NCBI GenBank assembly: GCA_020796225.1 | Contig: CM036756.1 | Coordinates: 54,404,616 to 54,468,615, forward strand | Direction: 5' to 3' | Length of the DNA stretch: 64,000 nt | From: Arion vulgaris | Taxonomy: Eukaryota > Mollusca > Gastropoda > Stylommatophora > Arionidae | Shown: in pieces, positions 30,210 to 45,466 of the stretch | Numbering within the stretch: position 1 is the first letter of the stretch | Layout: each line of letters begins with the position of its first letter | Made by a program: the position numbers and the translations under genes | Notes under the pieces: model-generated | What the model was told of the DNA's origin: nothing | Database searches by the model: none | The model's input: the letters and a program-made list of their open reading frames with translations, nothing else

Positions 30210-33200
30210 CTATTGAATAAAAACCACAAGACTATAGAAATGTATTTAGCACAGAGCAAGACTATAGCAAAATATTTAGCACAGAACAAGTTATGTGTTT
30301 AAATGTATAATGATAATCTTGTAACTATAAATGACTTTTTTTAAACATGGTAACTGACTTAAAACGAGAACAAGGTAAAAGAAGAAAGTTGATAATTAAC
30401 GAGGATGAGAGGATGGAGGAGATAAGGAAGAGAAGTACGGGTTATGAAGAAAGCAAAAGTAAAAAAAAAACAGCAAAGATGGCAGGGAGTCAAACATAAG
30501 AGAAAGAAAGAGAAGAAGAATAACCAAAAAGAAGGAAGTTGCAGAGGAAAAAGAAGAATATATTGCACACTCTTGGGGTGAAGTTGATTATTTATGGCTT
30601 GGATGCAGTGATTGAGACAAATTAGGATCAACAAAACAGCTCCGACCAAGAACCCCTCCTCATAGTGATGTCCCTGGTAATGAACTGCTTAATTGCAGCA
30701 TGCAATAGGTTTCCACCTCACATAGGAGCATATTTTGAAAATTTGAAATACGAGAATAAGTGCAAGGTAACTATAATATTGATCATTTATGTTGTATGTC
30801 AGTAGGGGCACTGGCTAGGACAGCTCTCGGATGAACAGCGGATGGGAAAAGAAGGCCTGGATTTCCATAGGAAACATAGAGAAGAACTGTGGAAAGAGAG
30901 TTGAAAGATTGTGGTCTGACATGGGAAATAATTTATATAGAGGTGACAAAACAGCAACAATGGAAATCTTTTGTGGAAGCTGTATGCATCAAACAGAACA
31001 TGAATAGGATATAGATATAACTATTATATGCTATTTTATCATACATATCACGTATTACATAAGTGCAAATAAATATGTTCAATAGCACTTCTTATAGTTT
31101 ACCTAGCTATCACCTGGGGGAAAAGAAACTCATAGGACATGAATTTTAATATTTGTTTCTTTATGACACATTGAGAATTTGTTCTGAATTTTTTATGAGC
31201 TTCTTCTTCTTTCCCCAATCCTAGGTTGCCTCACAGCATCAGGATAAGAAGAGATTTCTAGAACGGACTCTTGTGAGCTTCGTACATGATGTCTTTCACT
31301 GTCTCCATTATTTCTGTGATCCACCTTTTGCGTGAAAAACATGTTGCTTTGTATCCACTGCATCTGGATAGATTGTCCATTGTAGCGCAGTTTCTATTGG
31401 TAATCTGCTTATGTGGCTGAGCTATTTAATTTATTGTTTCTTGATGTAGTTCAGTACTGATGTTGCACCTACTTTTATTCCTAATGGCTTCATTTCTAAA
31501 TCAGTCCTTTCTTGATTTCAGAGCTTACTTTCAAATCCTCAACACAGTACTACTCAAGTTGGTGTAGTGATGGGTAAAATGCCAAGATTTTTACATTTCT
31601 ATACGATAAAGGAGGACTCTGTCTCTTACAACCTTTAAGCATGCTGAAGATAAAAGAATTGATCCAGCCACATACATCTCCAGGTCTCCAGTAAGCAAAC
31701 ATGGCAGCGGTAATGTCAATCAATGTGTCACTAGCAAGACAGGTTTGCTTCTAGGATTCTTCATGTTGTTATGAAGCAAGGTCTGTGGTTAATGTGATTT
31801 CTGGCCCTGAAACCTAGTAAGAAGCATGGCGCTTCCTTTCTTCATGACATTAAATCATTTCTTCAAAATTCATATCCCCATGGACAGATATGTAACATAA
31901 CAGGGAAATAACTGGTGCTTAGAAAACTGAACATACCATTCTCAGAAGTATTTTTGTTGTCTTCAGCACCTACTCCTGGTTCTCGTGGAAACATTAGGAG
32001 AAATTTATGCCTCCTCTGCTCATGAATACTGTTAGATATCTTCTCCAGACGTTTCAGTGCACCAGAATATCTTTGTTTGGCTGCTTTAAATGCTTGTTGT
32101 AAGTCTTCCACTGATTGCTTTACTTGCTATAAATTATTTTTAAACGTATAAAATGAAATATTGAAAACTGTGAAGAATCGTGTTTTTAATCTGTGTACAT
32201 ATCAGAGTATTAATCTTCGTCACTAAAACACATATCTAGTCATGTGAAATTTCTGACCACTACCAGAAGTCATTGTAGCACTTTCTCTTTTTCTCTCTCT
32301 TTCTACCTTCCAGTAGTGACTTGCTTAATCTATCTTTCATGTCATCAAATTTGTTGTACAAACCACATGTCTTTGTTTGTGACAACTGTCAATGTTAGGG
32401 ATCTCTGTGGCGTTACAATATGGTGTTTGCCTCTTGCTCCTTCCTATCTTTCTTCGAATGCTCCATATCGACCACTTGTTAAACCACTGTTTGTGATTTG
32501 TATGTGATCTGAGCCTTAGAGCAATTGTACGTTGTGCCAGTTATGTGCCTACAAGCAGGCCAGCACATCCGATTTCTGCAACGTTTTTATTTACTAGGTA
32601 GCTTCCTAGGCCCCTACTTCAGTCGCCTCTTACGACATACCTTGTAGGTTGCAGTGTTACTATTCTTTGCTCCCCTTGCAAGCCCTACAACACACAGGCA
32701 TCTCTTGCTTCAAAAGTACTGAGTTTATTTTCCTCATGGAATGATCAAACTATTTCAAGTGCTTTCTGACCCCAATGTGGATAAGATCGAGTTCCTATTT
32801 CCTTTGTAGGCAGACGGTAAAATGTATTTCCCACGTTAACAATGATCACTAAAAATACCCATTGGCAGTGTAAAATCTATAAGAGTTGACTTGAAAGCTT
32901 CTTATATTTATTATATAATAAATACATTATTTTAAAATATGTTTAGTTCAGCTCGGTTCTCTGACTCTACATCCTACAGCATTGGAAGTCCATGCATGCT
33001 CTGTCCTACAATGAAGCAGCCATCTTAATGTTCTCACTCATTATATCCAACTAGTGATGGTTGGTATATCATCTCTTGCTACTCTGCAGACAGCAAGCAC
33101 CATTGTGCTTGTCCACACTTAACCAGACTGTTCAATGTTTCTAATTTTACTTCCATAGTTGTAGAACAGGCAGCATTTACAATGTCCGCTTTGTCTATAC

Positions 33201-34200
33201 TTGTCCACTTGCAATGAGTGCCATTCTAGATAGTTTATCTGCATTTAAGATTTAATTAATTTAAGATGTTGATTAATGCAGTGTGTCCATGAATTCATTC
33301 ATATCTGATTTGTGTACCTGATTTAGGTTTCTCAAACATCGGACTGTATATATAAATATAAGAACAGGTCACGTCAGGCTCAACCATCACATGCACAGAA
33401 TAAAGCTGCTCAGACTGCACAGTGTGCATGTCAGACAGAAACACAGACTCAAGAACACATCCTGCAGTCATGTCCATCATACATACACTAATGAAATGAA
33501 ATATGGCCTCATGAACAAAGCTTACAGAGCAAGCTATGTGGAACTCTCGCGGAACTCCAACTGACATGCAGCTGAGAGGCAACCCATCACATGGTTTAGA
33601 CGAGCATAAGAAACCAAACGTAAAGAAGAAGAAGAGGATATATAAATATTTGTTGACCTATCTTGTCTAGCTATGTCTTTATATATAATAAGTTTTAGGG
33701 TCTTTGTGACTAAGTGGTTAGCCGTTCATCTTGCGTTGCAAAGGTCATTGGTTAGAATCTGGACCAAGTCGTTCGGTTCAAAAGTACATTTTTATTGTGA
33801 TCCCTGTAACTGTTGCCAGAACTACGGGGTTTGGACTTGGTGCAATACTGAAGCAAGGTAGTGTGCCATTTCTGCGGATAGGGACAGAACCATATGTAGA
33901 AACTCAGTGCAACGAGGTCAATGCTTGTTTGTTTGTGTGTTATGTAGGGGATTAAAGCCTCTTTAAGCTGAGGCATGCACCTTTCACCTAAGGATGAACC
34001 TTGTTTTGGTTATATCAGAGCGTGTAGGCCATCAAACATGAAAAATAAGAAATAACTCCTTTTGGAGAATCCAAGATAATATAATAGGTGGTCAATCCTT
34101 TGCTTTAGACTTGTTATATACCTGCTCAATTATGATGTCTTGTTTTGTTATTTGTCTATTTATGTATCTTTTGGTAAATCTTGTCTAGTTTTATTATCTG

Positions 34201-34245
<45 letters not shown>

Positions 34246-37200
34246 TATATGATCTACTTGTTGGTCTATCTTGTATAGTTTTGTTATTTGTCTGTCTTTG
34301 TATCTGTTGGTAAATCTTGTCTAGTTTTGTTATCTGAAAGTTACTTACTTGTAACTTGACATCCAGCTCATTTTTAGTTTCAAAATATGATCTGAAAATG
34401 TGAACAAACATATATTTGATGTAGCACATATTAATTTTGAGTAAGGACTTAAGAAAGTCGGCATTGCTTAGTAGTTAGTGTTCTGGAAAGTCGGCATTGC
34501 TTAGTAGTTAGTGTTCTGGATACTACTTCTTCTTCTTCTGCATACACTCTTAGAAATCACATTAACTCTTAAAGACGACGGTGTACTTTTTGTTAAATGA
34601 GCATTTGATTGTGTTTTTTAAAACCTTAAAGCAGCCCTATTCATTTTAATTTTCCAAATTCAACGAGGCAACTAACTCTCATTCTCATTTATACCAGGAA
34701 AAGTATAGATGCAATTTTGGTTTTAAAAAAGAGAATTATGTTACAAAAAATTGTTCACTGTCCCGAAACGTTCTCACGAAAAGTTTAGCACTCGTGTGAA
34801 CATTTCTATAAAAAGATATTACTTCATCCTCAAGGATGCTTAACCACTGAATTTTAAAAAATGTATTATTATTGTTGAATCATGATTTTTAAATAAAAAT
34901 AATAAATTACAAAACCACAATGTAAATATATATACATTTCTGGATTAATTCTATTGAACTGCACTGATTTCGTGAATTTTCAAGAAAGTAAGTAAAACCT
35001 TTACATGTATTTTAGTTTTCTAAATAACACTAACTACAACAACATTTTACTAAACAACTCTTTTGCATGCAGAAATATTTACTGCATCTTTTGATATTAA
35101 AAGTACAGATTTAGCTCAAACACACACCTCATAATTTCTTTAGAGTTAAAAGTTAGATGTCATCATCATCAAATAGCTTATCCTGAGCAGAACTTTGCCA
35201 CCCCAACAGTCCTCTGGAATTTCTCTCTCTCATAGGTCAGATGTCCTGCCTCTCTCATGTTCAACCCATCAGTTATCCTGAATCCATCATCTCCATTGTT
35301 TTCCTCTTCTTCTTTTTGCCGGTATGCCTCATTTCATAATGGTCTTCTCCAGCACTTCATGTCTGTTTATATTTTAAGAGTTAGATGTGCCCAGAGAAAA
35401 ACAGTGACAGGTCTTAAGCTGTTAGTAGAAAACAGCCAATTCAAGAATGGTATCAGTGATGACCATGTTAGTTTTCTCTGTTTTCCATATTTTTAAAAAC
35501 TCTTCTGATTATTTAGTATCATCATCGCAACCCTCTGGACAGGTCCTTAGGGGCTCTGATCTCCTCCCCAATATCTCTACCAGTGTTTAATGACTAATGA
35601 CAACAGTTCAGTGTTGATTAATCAAATGTCTGGAGCCTCTAACAAAGCATTTGTGTCTGGCAGTTCCCATTGTCGCACCCCCTGCATTTATAAAATCTTA
35701 TCAGTGTACATCTGTACACATTTTTCTATAGGACAATAATCTCTCAGGTTGCGTTAAAGTCAATAACCCAAATCTATGAAACTGACTTTGTTGCAGATAG
35801 TGCAATGGAGAATTGACAGTGTGAGAAATAATATTAGCTCAATGTTTTATTAGAAACCCTGAATTGTCTTTTTTTTCTTTGAATGCTCCATATCGATCAC
35901 TTGTTTACCACTCTGTGTGATTTGTAACCTGAATTGTCTTGTTCTTCTTTGAATGCTCCATATCGATCACTTGTTTACCACTCTGTGTGATTTGTAACCT
36001 GAATTGTCTTTTTCTTCTTTGAATGCTCCATATCGATCACTTGTTGACCACTCTGTGTGATTTGTAACCTGAATTGTCTTGTTCTTCTTTGAATGCTCCA
36101 TATCGATCACTTGTTTACCACTCTGTGTGATTTGTAACCTGAATTGTCTTTTTCTTCTTTGAATGCTCCATATCGATCACTTGTTGACCACTCTGTGTGA
36201 TTTGTAACCTGAATTGTCTTGTTCTTCTTTGAATGCTCCATATCGATCACTTGTTGACCACTCTGTGTGATTTGTATGTAATCTGAGCCTAAGATCACTT
36301 GTTGACCACTCTGTGTGATTTGTAATATGATCTGAACCTCAGAACACTTGTACATTGTGCCAGTTATGTGCTTACAAATAGGGCAGCACATTCGATCTCT
36401 GCAATGATTTTTATTTACTAGGGTAGCTTCCCTAGGTCCCTACATCAGTCTCCTCTCACGACATGCCTTGTAAGTTGCTGTGTTACTATTCTTTGCTTCC
36501 CTTGCAGGTCCAGCACCACGCTGGTGACACAATCTGAATTGAAAAACTAAGATTAGTGTTAGTGATAAGTTGCAACCCTATGTTCTACTGAAAATGAAAA
36601 GAAAGGAAGAAGATAGAGAGATTATTACATCAATGTATGTAAATAAGTACCAAAAAAGGGATTCTCAGTATATCAAAAATATTCAATATAGTAGAAATAT
36701 TACCTAGCTTTAGCTATGGACCTTTTGTGTTTCTTCTCCAATACATGCAATTTCTTTTCAATTTCCATAAACACAGCAGCACGTTTCAAATGCTGTTGCT
36801 CACTGGTGGTTTTCTCCTTTTCTGCCTCTGTTACCTGCAAAAAAAACCCAATCTGTTATCATTTTCAAGATTTGGTACTATTGTTTCAGGACGGTGTTTT
36901 ATTGTGCAGCTTCCTATCCCCCTTCATTGATTTCCCCTTTTTTAATAAATAAATTTAACCCATTCTCCCTTCTGTGCTGATATACTGGTTCGTATAATTT
37001 TTTTTTATATGAAGCAAAGCCAGTCTATCTATTCTCTAATCCTGTTTGCCTTTTAGCGGCAGGTTGAAAAAGGAGACACCTGGAGCAAGCCTCTCGGGAC
37101 TGGCTAAATCAGTATAGATTGCAACATAAATGCGTCTTGTGGTAAAAGATATTACTGAGTGAAAGGGATATATATCACTGTAATAAAGGTGAGTCAATAA

Positions 37201-40200
37201 ATAAATCAATAAGAAGGGTTGTAAAACAAGCATATGATAAAAGAAAGTAGCAGTTTTAACAAAAAGTATGGTAACAGATAATATCAATGCATATAGGAGC
37301 ATGGCACGTGTGGTAAGCAAAGAATAGTACCACTGCGATCTACAAGGCATGTCATAAGAGGCGACTGAGGTAGGGGCCTAGAGAAGCTACCCTAGTAAAT
37401 AAAAAGCGTCGCAGAAATTTGATGTGTTGCCCTACTTGTAGGTACATAACTGGCACAGCGTACAATAACTTTTAGGCTCAGATCACATACAGATCACACA
37501 GAGTGGTTAACAAGTGATTGATATGGAGCGTTCAAAGAAGATTAAGAACATGGAAAAGAGTCATGATGGTGTAGTAATTATACACATTGTCATTTATGTT
37601 AATAAGTACCCTCAAAAGAGCATGATTAAGCATCTCCTGCCATGCTGCAGACAAGCTGGCTGCTTTGTCATCCATGAGACGAAGCTCAGCTAAAGAGATT
37701 GTCTCCTTTGCAGCAAGATATACACCATTTGATGTCTGAAACTTTCGCGCTGATCTCAAAGCCTCAATCTGTGCCTGCAAGATGATAAAAACTAATTAGT
37801 TTTAGTACCAGCCTACATTATTAATGTTGAACACTTGCTTAAGAATATGTCTAAATAGTACATGCTTATTTATTGCTAATACACCTGTGTGTTGCCGGGA
37901 CCTGAGAGTGGAGCAAAGAATAGTAACACTGTGACCTACAAGGCATGTCGTAGGTAGGGACCTAGGAAGCTACCTAATAAATAAAAAGCGTCACAGAAAT
38001 CGGATGTGCTGGCCAACTTGTAGGCGCATAACTTGCACAACATTCTATCATTCTTAGGCTCAGATCACATACAAATCATACAGAGTGTTTTAACAAAGGG
38101 TCGATATGGAACGTTTGAAGAAGAAGAAGAAGATTGCTAATAGATTATAAAATATATTTACCTCTTTGGCAGCCTCTTGCAACTCATAGTATGGCCTGGC
38201 ATGCTTGATGCTAGTCCCATGTTTTTTCTTAAGCTGTTCTAGCTGCTGGGAAGACTCCAAAAATGTGGTCTGATATTTGGCTCTAGCTTCCTTGAAACAT
38301 GTCAGAGAATATAAGTCAAATCTGTTCAACAAATCATATCAGTATAAGTGGATGAAACTAATGATAAAATCAGAACTTAATAACAAACATCTTCTTGCTG
38401 GTGGTCAAAATGCTTTCTGCCCCACTACTTTATGTATCTTTTTCTGGCAAACTTTTTAACCTTATCATAAGAGGGACCTCTGAAGTCGGAGAAGGCACAC
38501 CTATATAGCGAGTGGTACTCTGATAAAATGGAAAGCACGTCTTCAAGCAAATTTCAGCCAAAAACGACACACCATGCACACTGACTATTCCTGAATTCAT
38601 AACGGACGAACACAAGAAGTACAAGAATCATGAGAGAGTATTATATTTATAAGAGTTTAGTAAATATTTTAATGGAGACTCTCTCTCTCTCTCTCTCGGT
38701 CGTTCTTTTTCGGTCATTTTTATCATTCTTATTGTGATATATAAACAGCCTTTGCCAAGAACCTAGTTTTCCGTCATAATTGTCAGTACCATTTGGAGTC
38801 CTAGCGCTTGTCCTTCTGCGACGTGTCCGATTTCAACCAGCGCTTACTGGGTTCGCTCTCCGTTAGCCTTTGACTGTCCCCAGCCAACCTGCAAGGCAGC
38901 AGGTTGCTAATTTCTTTTTGGGTAGCGACCCTTAGACGCCTGCCCTCCCGGGTTGTTGAACGTCATCTGCCCAGAAAACCTGTCCTTTTATGGACTACTT
39001 GGTTTTCCTGCCATTCAGTTTTGTGTACGGTTTACCCCGCTAGCTGTTGATTGTCCCCAATCAAACTACAAGGCAGTAATAGTTCCCAGCTAGCGGAAAC
39101 GCGCACTGGATTCAACCTCTTCTGGGCTTTCCAGTTTTTCTCACATTTGTATGGGTAGCTCACCCTCACGCCTGCCACGCCACATCAGCGCCTTGCACGT
39201 CTGCTCAGCGGTGGGCCCACTCATGCATCGTCCGCTTGCGTCCTCGCTCTGCCTTGGTGCCTGCCTCACCATCTCCATCAGTTCTCACCATGCTCACATT
39301 TACCATGCCTCTAGGCTGTCTGGACACGAGGCTCAACTCGGGCCCCCACCTCAGGGTTCCGAGTTTCGCTCTATGTGGGCTCACGTCCAACTCAACTCGG
39401 GTCCAAGTTTTGCCCCACGCGGGTCCACGTCTCTTCTTTGGATGCACCCCTCATCTCTTTATAGTTATCCGTTCAGCTTTTCTCATCGGTCGGGAGAGGC
39501 GTGCATTAATAGTCATTCTGGGATTCCGCCCGTCTGTATTGAGAGCGGATCCCATCCAACATGACTACGTCTGCATCTCTACCTATACCACAGTAGCTCT
39601 CCCTCGATCCATACCCGCTTAATCAGACAAGAACCAATGCCTGTTACCAGGGTCACGACGTGGAGGTGGTATAGGATCTTGATTAGTGCCAGCTCACTAA
39701 TCCTGGCGCGACGTCCCCATGCGCCTTTGATCCCTTATGGAGACTAGAATTTATTATTTTGACACCATACTGTCTAAAATGTGCAAGCAGCGCAAAGTTA
39801 TCTTGCAATGGTTACCGTCACACTGTAGAATACAAGGTATTGAAACAGCAGACCAACTGGATATGGAAAGTGCTGCAAGAGAGCAACCATATATACTAGT
39901 TAACTACCACCAGAAATAATATGAGCAGATTGGAACAATTTGTCATTTTGTGCCTCAGAACATGACAAAATCGACTCTGCAGCAAAAAGTGTATACACAA
40001 TTTAAGATTGGCAATTCAGCCGTGTGTACATGTGGACAGGCACATCAGACTGCAGAGCACATACTTTAAGACTGACCCGAATATAATATACTGAGGCAAA
40101 CTCAATGACCTAACAAAACAACACTCGACAAAAAAAACTACACTGACCTCTGTGTGAGCTACAAAAAACAGTGAAGTTTGTACAAGAGACAACATTGAAT

Positions 40201-43200
40201 TTATATTGAATATTTCAAGCGAACAAAAGGAATGACTACCACCAGACGAAAAGGATGATTAAATCAATTAGAAAGACACCAACACGGGACAAAACCATAA
40301 TATTAGCAGATAGAACATACTATTAACAGATTAGAACATAATATTAGCAGATTAGAACATAATATTAGCAGATTAGAACATAATATTAGCAGATTAGAAC
40401 ATAATATTAACAGATTAGAACATAATATTAGCAGATAGAACATAATATTAACAGATTAGAACATAATATTAGCAGATTAGAACATAATATTAACAGATTA
40501 GAACATAATATTAGCAGATTAGAACATAATATTAACAGATTAGAACATAATATTAGCAGATTAGAACATAATATTAACAGATTAGAACATAATATTAGCA
40601 GATAGAACATAATATTAGCAGATTAGAACATAATATTAACAGATTAGAACATAATATTAACAGATTAGAACATAATATTAGCAGATTAGAACATAATATT
40701 AGCAGATTAGAACATAATATTAACAGATTAGAACATAATATTAACAGATTAGAACATAATATTAGCAGATTAGAACATAATATTAACAGATTAGAACATA
40801 ATATTAGCAGATAGAACATAATATTAGCAGATTAGAACATAATATTAACAGATTAGAACATAATATTAGCAGATAGAACATAATATTAACAGATTAGAAC
40901 ATAATATTAGCAGATAGAACATAATATTAACAGATTAGAACATAATATTAACAGATTAGAACATAATATTAACAGATTAGAACATAATATTAGCATATTA
41001 GAACATAATATTAACAGATTAGAACATAATATTAGCAGATTAGAACATAATATTAGCAGATTAGAACATAATATTAACAGATTAGAACATAATATTAGCA
41101 GATTAGAACATAATATTAACAGATTAGAACATAATATTAGCAGATAGAACAAAATATTAGCAGATTAGAACATAATATTAACAGATTAGAACATAATATT
41201 AACAGATTAGAACATAATATTAACAGATTAGAACATAATATTAACAGATTAGAACATAATATTAACAGATTAGAACATAATATTAGCATATTAGAACATA
41301 ATATTAGCAGATTAGAACATAATATTAACAGATTAGAACATAATATTAGCAGATTAGAACAAGTTGTCAGTCTAAGTCACAGAACATGACACAATCAACA
41401 CATAGTTGACATAGGTTACATGTATACAAAATTCAAGATTGGTAATTTAGCCATGTGAACATGCACCCAAAACTGCAGAACACATGATACTTCATCAAGA
41501 TTGTCCCGAACATGATACACTGAAGCAAACTCACCAGCCTAGAGAAACAACACTGGACAGAAAACTACACAGACATCAGTGAGACAAAAGACAGTGAAGT
41601 TTATATAAGATACTACCCGCGTGTTGCGTAACTCTCAATGGGAGCAAAAAATAGTAACACTGCGACCTACAATATATGTTTTAAGAGACGACTGAGGTAG
41701 GGGCCTAGGGAAGCTATCCTAGTAAATAAAAGGCGTTAGAGAAATCGGATGTGCTGACCTACGTGTAGGCGCAGAACTGGCACAACATACAATAGCTCTT
41801 AGGCTCGGATCACTTACAGCTCACAAAGACTGGTTAACTCCTTGTGGACCAGGAGCCACACTAATTTGAAGTTTTTACTCAATAATGGACCACTAAGAGT
41901 TTGGTATCAAGAGGTCGATATGTAGTGTTAGAAGAAAAAGATATAAGATACAACATTACGCTGGTTGAAACCGAACACACCACTCAAGTATAAGCACCAG
42001 AGCTCCAATATATACTGAAGGTTGTGCACGTACAACCGTTCTTGGTGTTTGGCTGTTTATATATCACATTAGAATGATAAAAACAGCCTTAAATTAAGAA
42101 CGTTCGCGAGAAGAAGCAAAAAGAAGATACAACATTGAATATAGAGACAATATTTCAAGCGAACGATAGGATAATTTTGACAATAAACTTACATCAATCT
42201 CTTTTTCAAGCCGATTTATATCTGTGGCTGACTGGTTTAGTATCTCCAATTCGATCTGAAAATAGCAAGTATTGTACGAAATAATTATTACTATCTCCAT
42301 AATCTATATGATCAAAATATAATTTTCTTTTTCATTCTTATATTATTTCCTGCCTGTATGGTGCAGGAGCCCGCAAGCGAAGCAAAGAATAGTAACACTG
42401 CGACCTACAAGGCATGTCTAAGAGGCGACTGATGTAGGACCTAGGGAAACTACCCTAGTAAATAAAAAACATCTCAGAAATTGGATATGCTGGCCTACTT
42501 GTAGGCGCATAACTGGCACAACGTACAATCGCTCTTAGGCTCAGATCGTGTACAAATCACAAAGAGTGGTTAACAAGTGGTCGATATGGAGCGTTCGAAG
42601 AAGAAGAAGATTTAACTCATAACCTGTTCGACATGCTTCAGCTTTTAAAGAACATAAGGCTCTGGTCGACATTGTTCTATGGATCATAAAAGGACGTATT
42701 TACGCCACATCACCATATCTATTTCAATATATGGTACTGTAAGGAGGGGAATAATAGACAGAGCTTGCCCCCCGATAACTTGCATGTTAATGAAGAACAC
42801 GACCAGTCAATCCATATTCTCCGCTACATGTTACATAATATCGTCTTTCTTTATAATGTAAAACTATAGACAGCCGCCGCTGACATATTTATTGCTTGAT
42901 GTCAAGGAGATGGAGTCGATCTAGTGAAGGGAAAGTACATTAGATGCAGTCATCAAATCATATTTATTGCTTGATGTCAAGGTGATGGAGTCGATCTAGT
43001 GAAGGGACAGTACATTAGATGCAGTCATCAAAACATATTTATTGCTTGATGTCAAGGTGATGGAGTTAACGTAGTGCACATATATAACACATTTAGTGAC
43101 AATACACTGGATGCAATCATGAATTTACATACCTCCTTCTTCTTTGTTGGTCTTGAAAAGGACGTTTGTTAGGCCGAATCGCAGTTTACTTACTATAAGG

Positions 43201-45403
43201 GTTGTGATATCCGTGCGTTTCAATTCAACACATCAGTTTTTAGAATAGAATTGTTTGGGCTAACTAGTAACTTTATTCTTTGACGATTCTCGTTCATTTC
43301 ACAGGCTATAATTAAGCAACATGTTACCAACTTCCCTACTCTGCTTCCATAACGTATGTTATCTCATTTACGAAATCTTAAATATGTTACATATCGAATT
43401 TCCATGTTGTAAATTTCATAGTCCTCAAGCTTACAATGGCTACATAGACTTCTTGAGTCCGTGTGTTGCCGTGTAATCCAAGGGAGCAAAGAATAGTAAC
43501 ACTGTGGCCTACAAGGCATGCCGTAAAAGTCGACTGGTGTAGGGGCCTAGGAAACTACCTAAGAAATAAAAGCATCGTATGTGCGGGCCTACTTGTAAGC
43601 GCATAACTGACACAACGTACAATCGCTCTCAAGTTTGGATCCCATACAAATCACACAGAGTGGTTAACAAGTGATCGATATGGAGCGTTGGAAGATGAAG
43701 AAGAGTTATAAACAAATTGTATTTTATTTAAAAAGTGCTAGAAGCCGTTTTCTAGAACCTGAAGACCGTAACAGTATACAAGTCTTTCCATAAGTTACCA
43801 ACATTAGATGGGGGTGATACTTCAGAACATTTTTAGCCATTGTTTTAATATTGTGTAAAACGAAAGAAAGATTTAAAAAATAATTGATACATAAATGTGA
43901 TAAAATCCTAAACAACCAATTTTTGTATTCTTCTTTCTTCTGTTCTCTAATCATGTTTTCCATCATAGCGTCAGGATAAGAAGAGATTTATAGAACGGGC
44001 TTTTGTGTGCGTTTCATAAACAGTAGTGTTCACCGCTTCTTTTATTTCTGAAGTCCACCTTTTGTGTGGATGGCCTTTTGCGTTGTATCCACTGTATCGG
44101 AGTAGCATTGCTCTTTGTTGTTGGTAATTTGTTGGTTTGTCTGTTGATTGTCTGTTGGTAATCTGCCTACATGGCCGAATCTTTTAATTTGCTGTTTCTT
44201 GATGAAGTTCAGTACTGATGTTGCTCCCACTTTTTTCCTGATGTCTTCATTTCTTAACCGGTTTCTTCTTGATACTCCCAGCATTATGTGTAAACACTTC
44301 ATCTCTGTCGTGTCTAGTTTTCTTCTTGATACTCCCAGCATTCTGTGTAAACACTTCATCTCTGTCGTGACTAGTTTTCTTCTATCGTATCAGTTGAATT
44401 AACAATGGGGGAATAACATCAGAACACTACTTGTACGATTGTTATCAATGTTAGTATTCATACACGGATGTTTACATATACCTCAATGTACAACATTGAA
44501 CTAACTACCAAACTTGAGTGGTTGAGTATGTTATATATATACGAGATATGTCAAGATAACGCATGTAGTGGGGTCGGGAGACATGGTGGAAGTTAAGATT
44601 GAGATTAGAGAGATATGGGAATGTTATGAGATGTAAATGTTAATAATGATATTTGTATGAGTAACTTATCGCATTAGTACATAAAAGTAGATCGTCTTGA
44701 TATGGTGACATATTGTTTGTCAGCCATTTAACCATCTCTCAAGTGTGTTTAGAAAATTTGTCAATAACAGGCTAGACTGAGTAAAACTATATTCCAAAGG
44801 CGGAATTAAAAAACATAAAGTATGGTACAACCAAGTCATTTTCTTGAGATGTGATCTCCGAATGATGTCCAGCTGTACACACCTGGACATTCTGGCGTTC
44901 AGGGTAACGAGCGTGCTGACTTTCTAGCAAACAATGTCCCAACTCAAGTCGGCAGAAGCATGGGCAGAGCCGATATCATCAATGCGGTAAGCTCTCAATT
45001 ATGTTACATTGGCAAGTCTTCGACACTGGAACGAGTTCGAGAATTAGGCATTAAGTTTGGACATGCCAGACAGTGTTGTCTTCGTGGTAGAGAGAGAAGA
45101 TATACTAATCAACTTCTCATGGGTCTATTGTCTATTCCCAGGTGGAAGATGTAGTTGGCTGTTCACTCTTGCCGTTAGCGTAGGGATGTGAGCTTTAATT
45201 TGCGTTCTATGGCCAGATGAGTCGCCCTTGTTGTGTTATATTCGTACAAATGATAACAACATACTTATTCGACCCAAAGCTCTTTATCAAGCAAATAGTA
45301 CAGGGTATAACTATGGCGGAAAACACATAATATGACCAACAACACACCGTCTAAAATGTGTGTTTTGTGACTGTCTCAATGCCCAGCAGTATTAGAGTTA
45401 GCT

Positions 45404-45466
<63 letters not shown>

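Noticed and set aside
35528..35690. Conserved regulatory element shared with 15.7 kb
   Set aside because: Two copies only, each next to LINE-1 or LINE-4 pieces; more simply a transposon fragment.
39151..39622. Overlapping 137- and 128-codon ORFs in the GC-rich island
   Set aside because: Ser/His/Pro-rich translations with no family, in several frames at once, as expected from GC-rich DNA with few stops.
40428..41152. Hydrophobic minus-strand ORFs of repeated LLILCSN
   Set aside because: Simple translation of a 21-bp satellite; frames end wherever a 20-bp unit occurs, and no promoter or start context exists.
40310..41362. CRISPR-like regular array
   Set aside because: Units are contiguous direct repeats with no unique spacers, and the genome is animal; this is a minisatellite.
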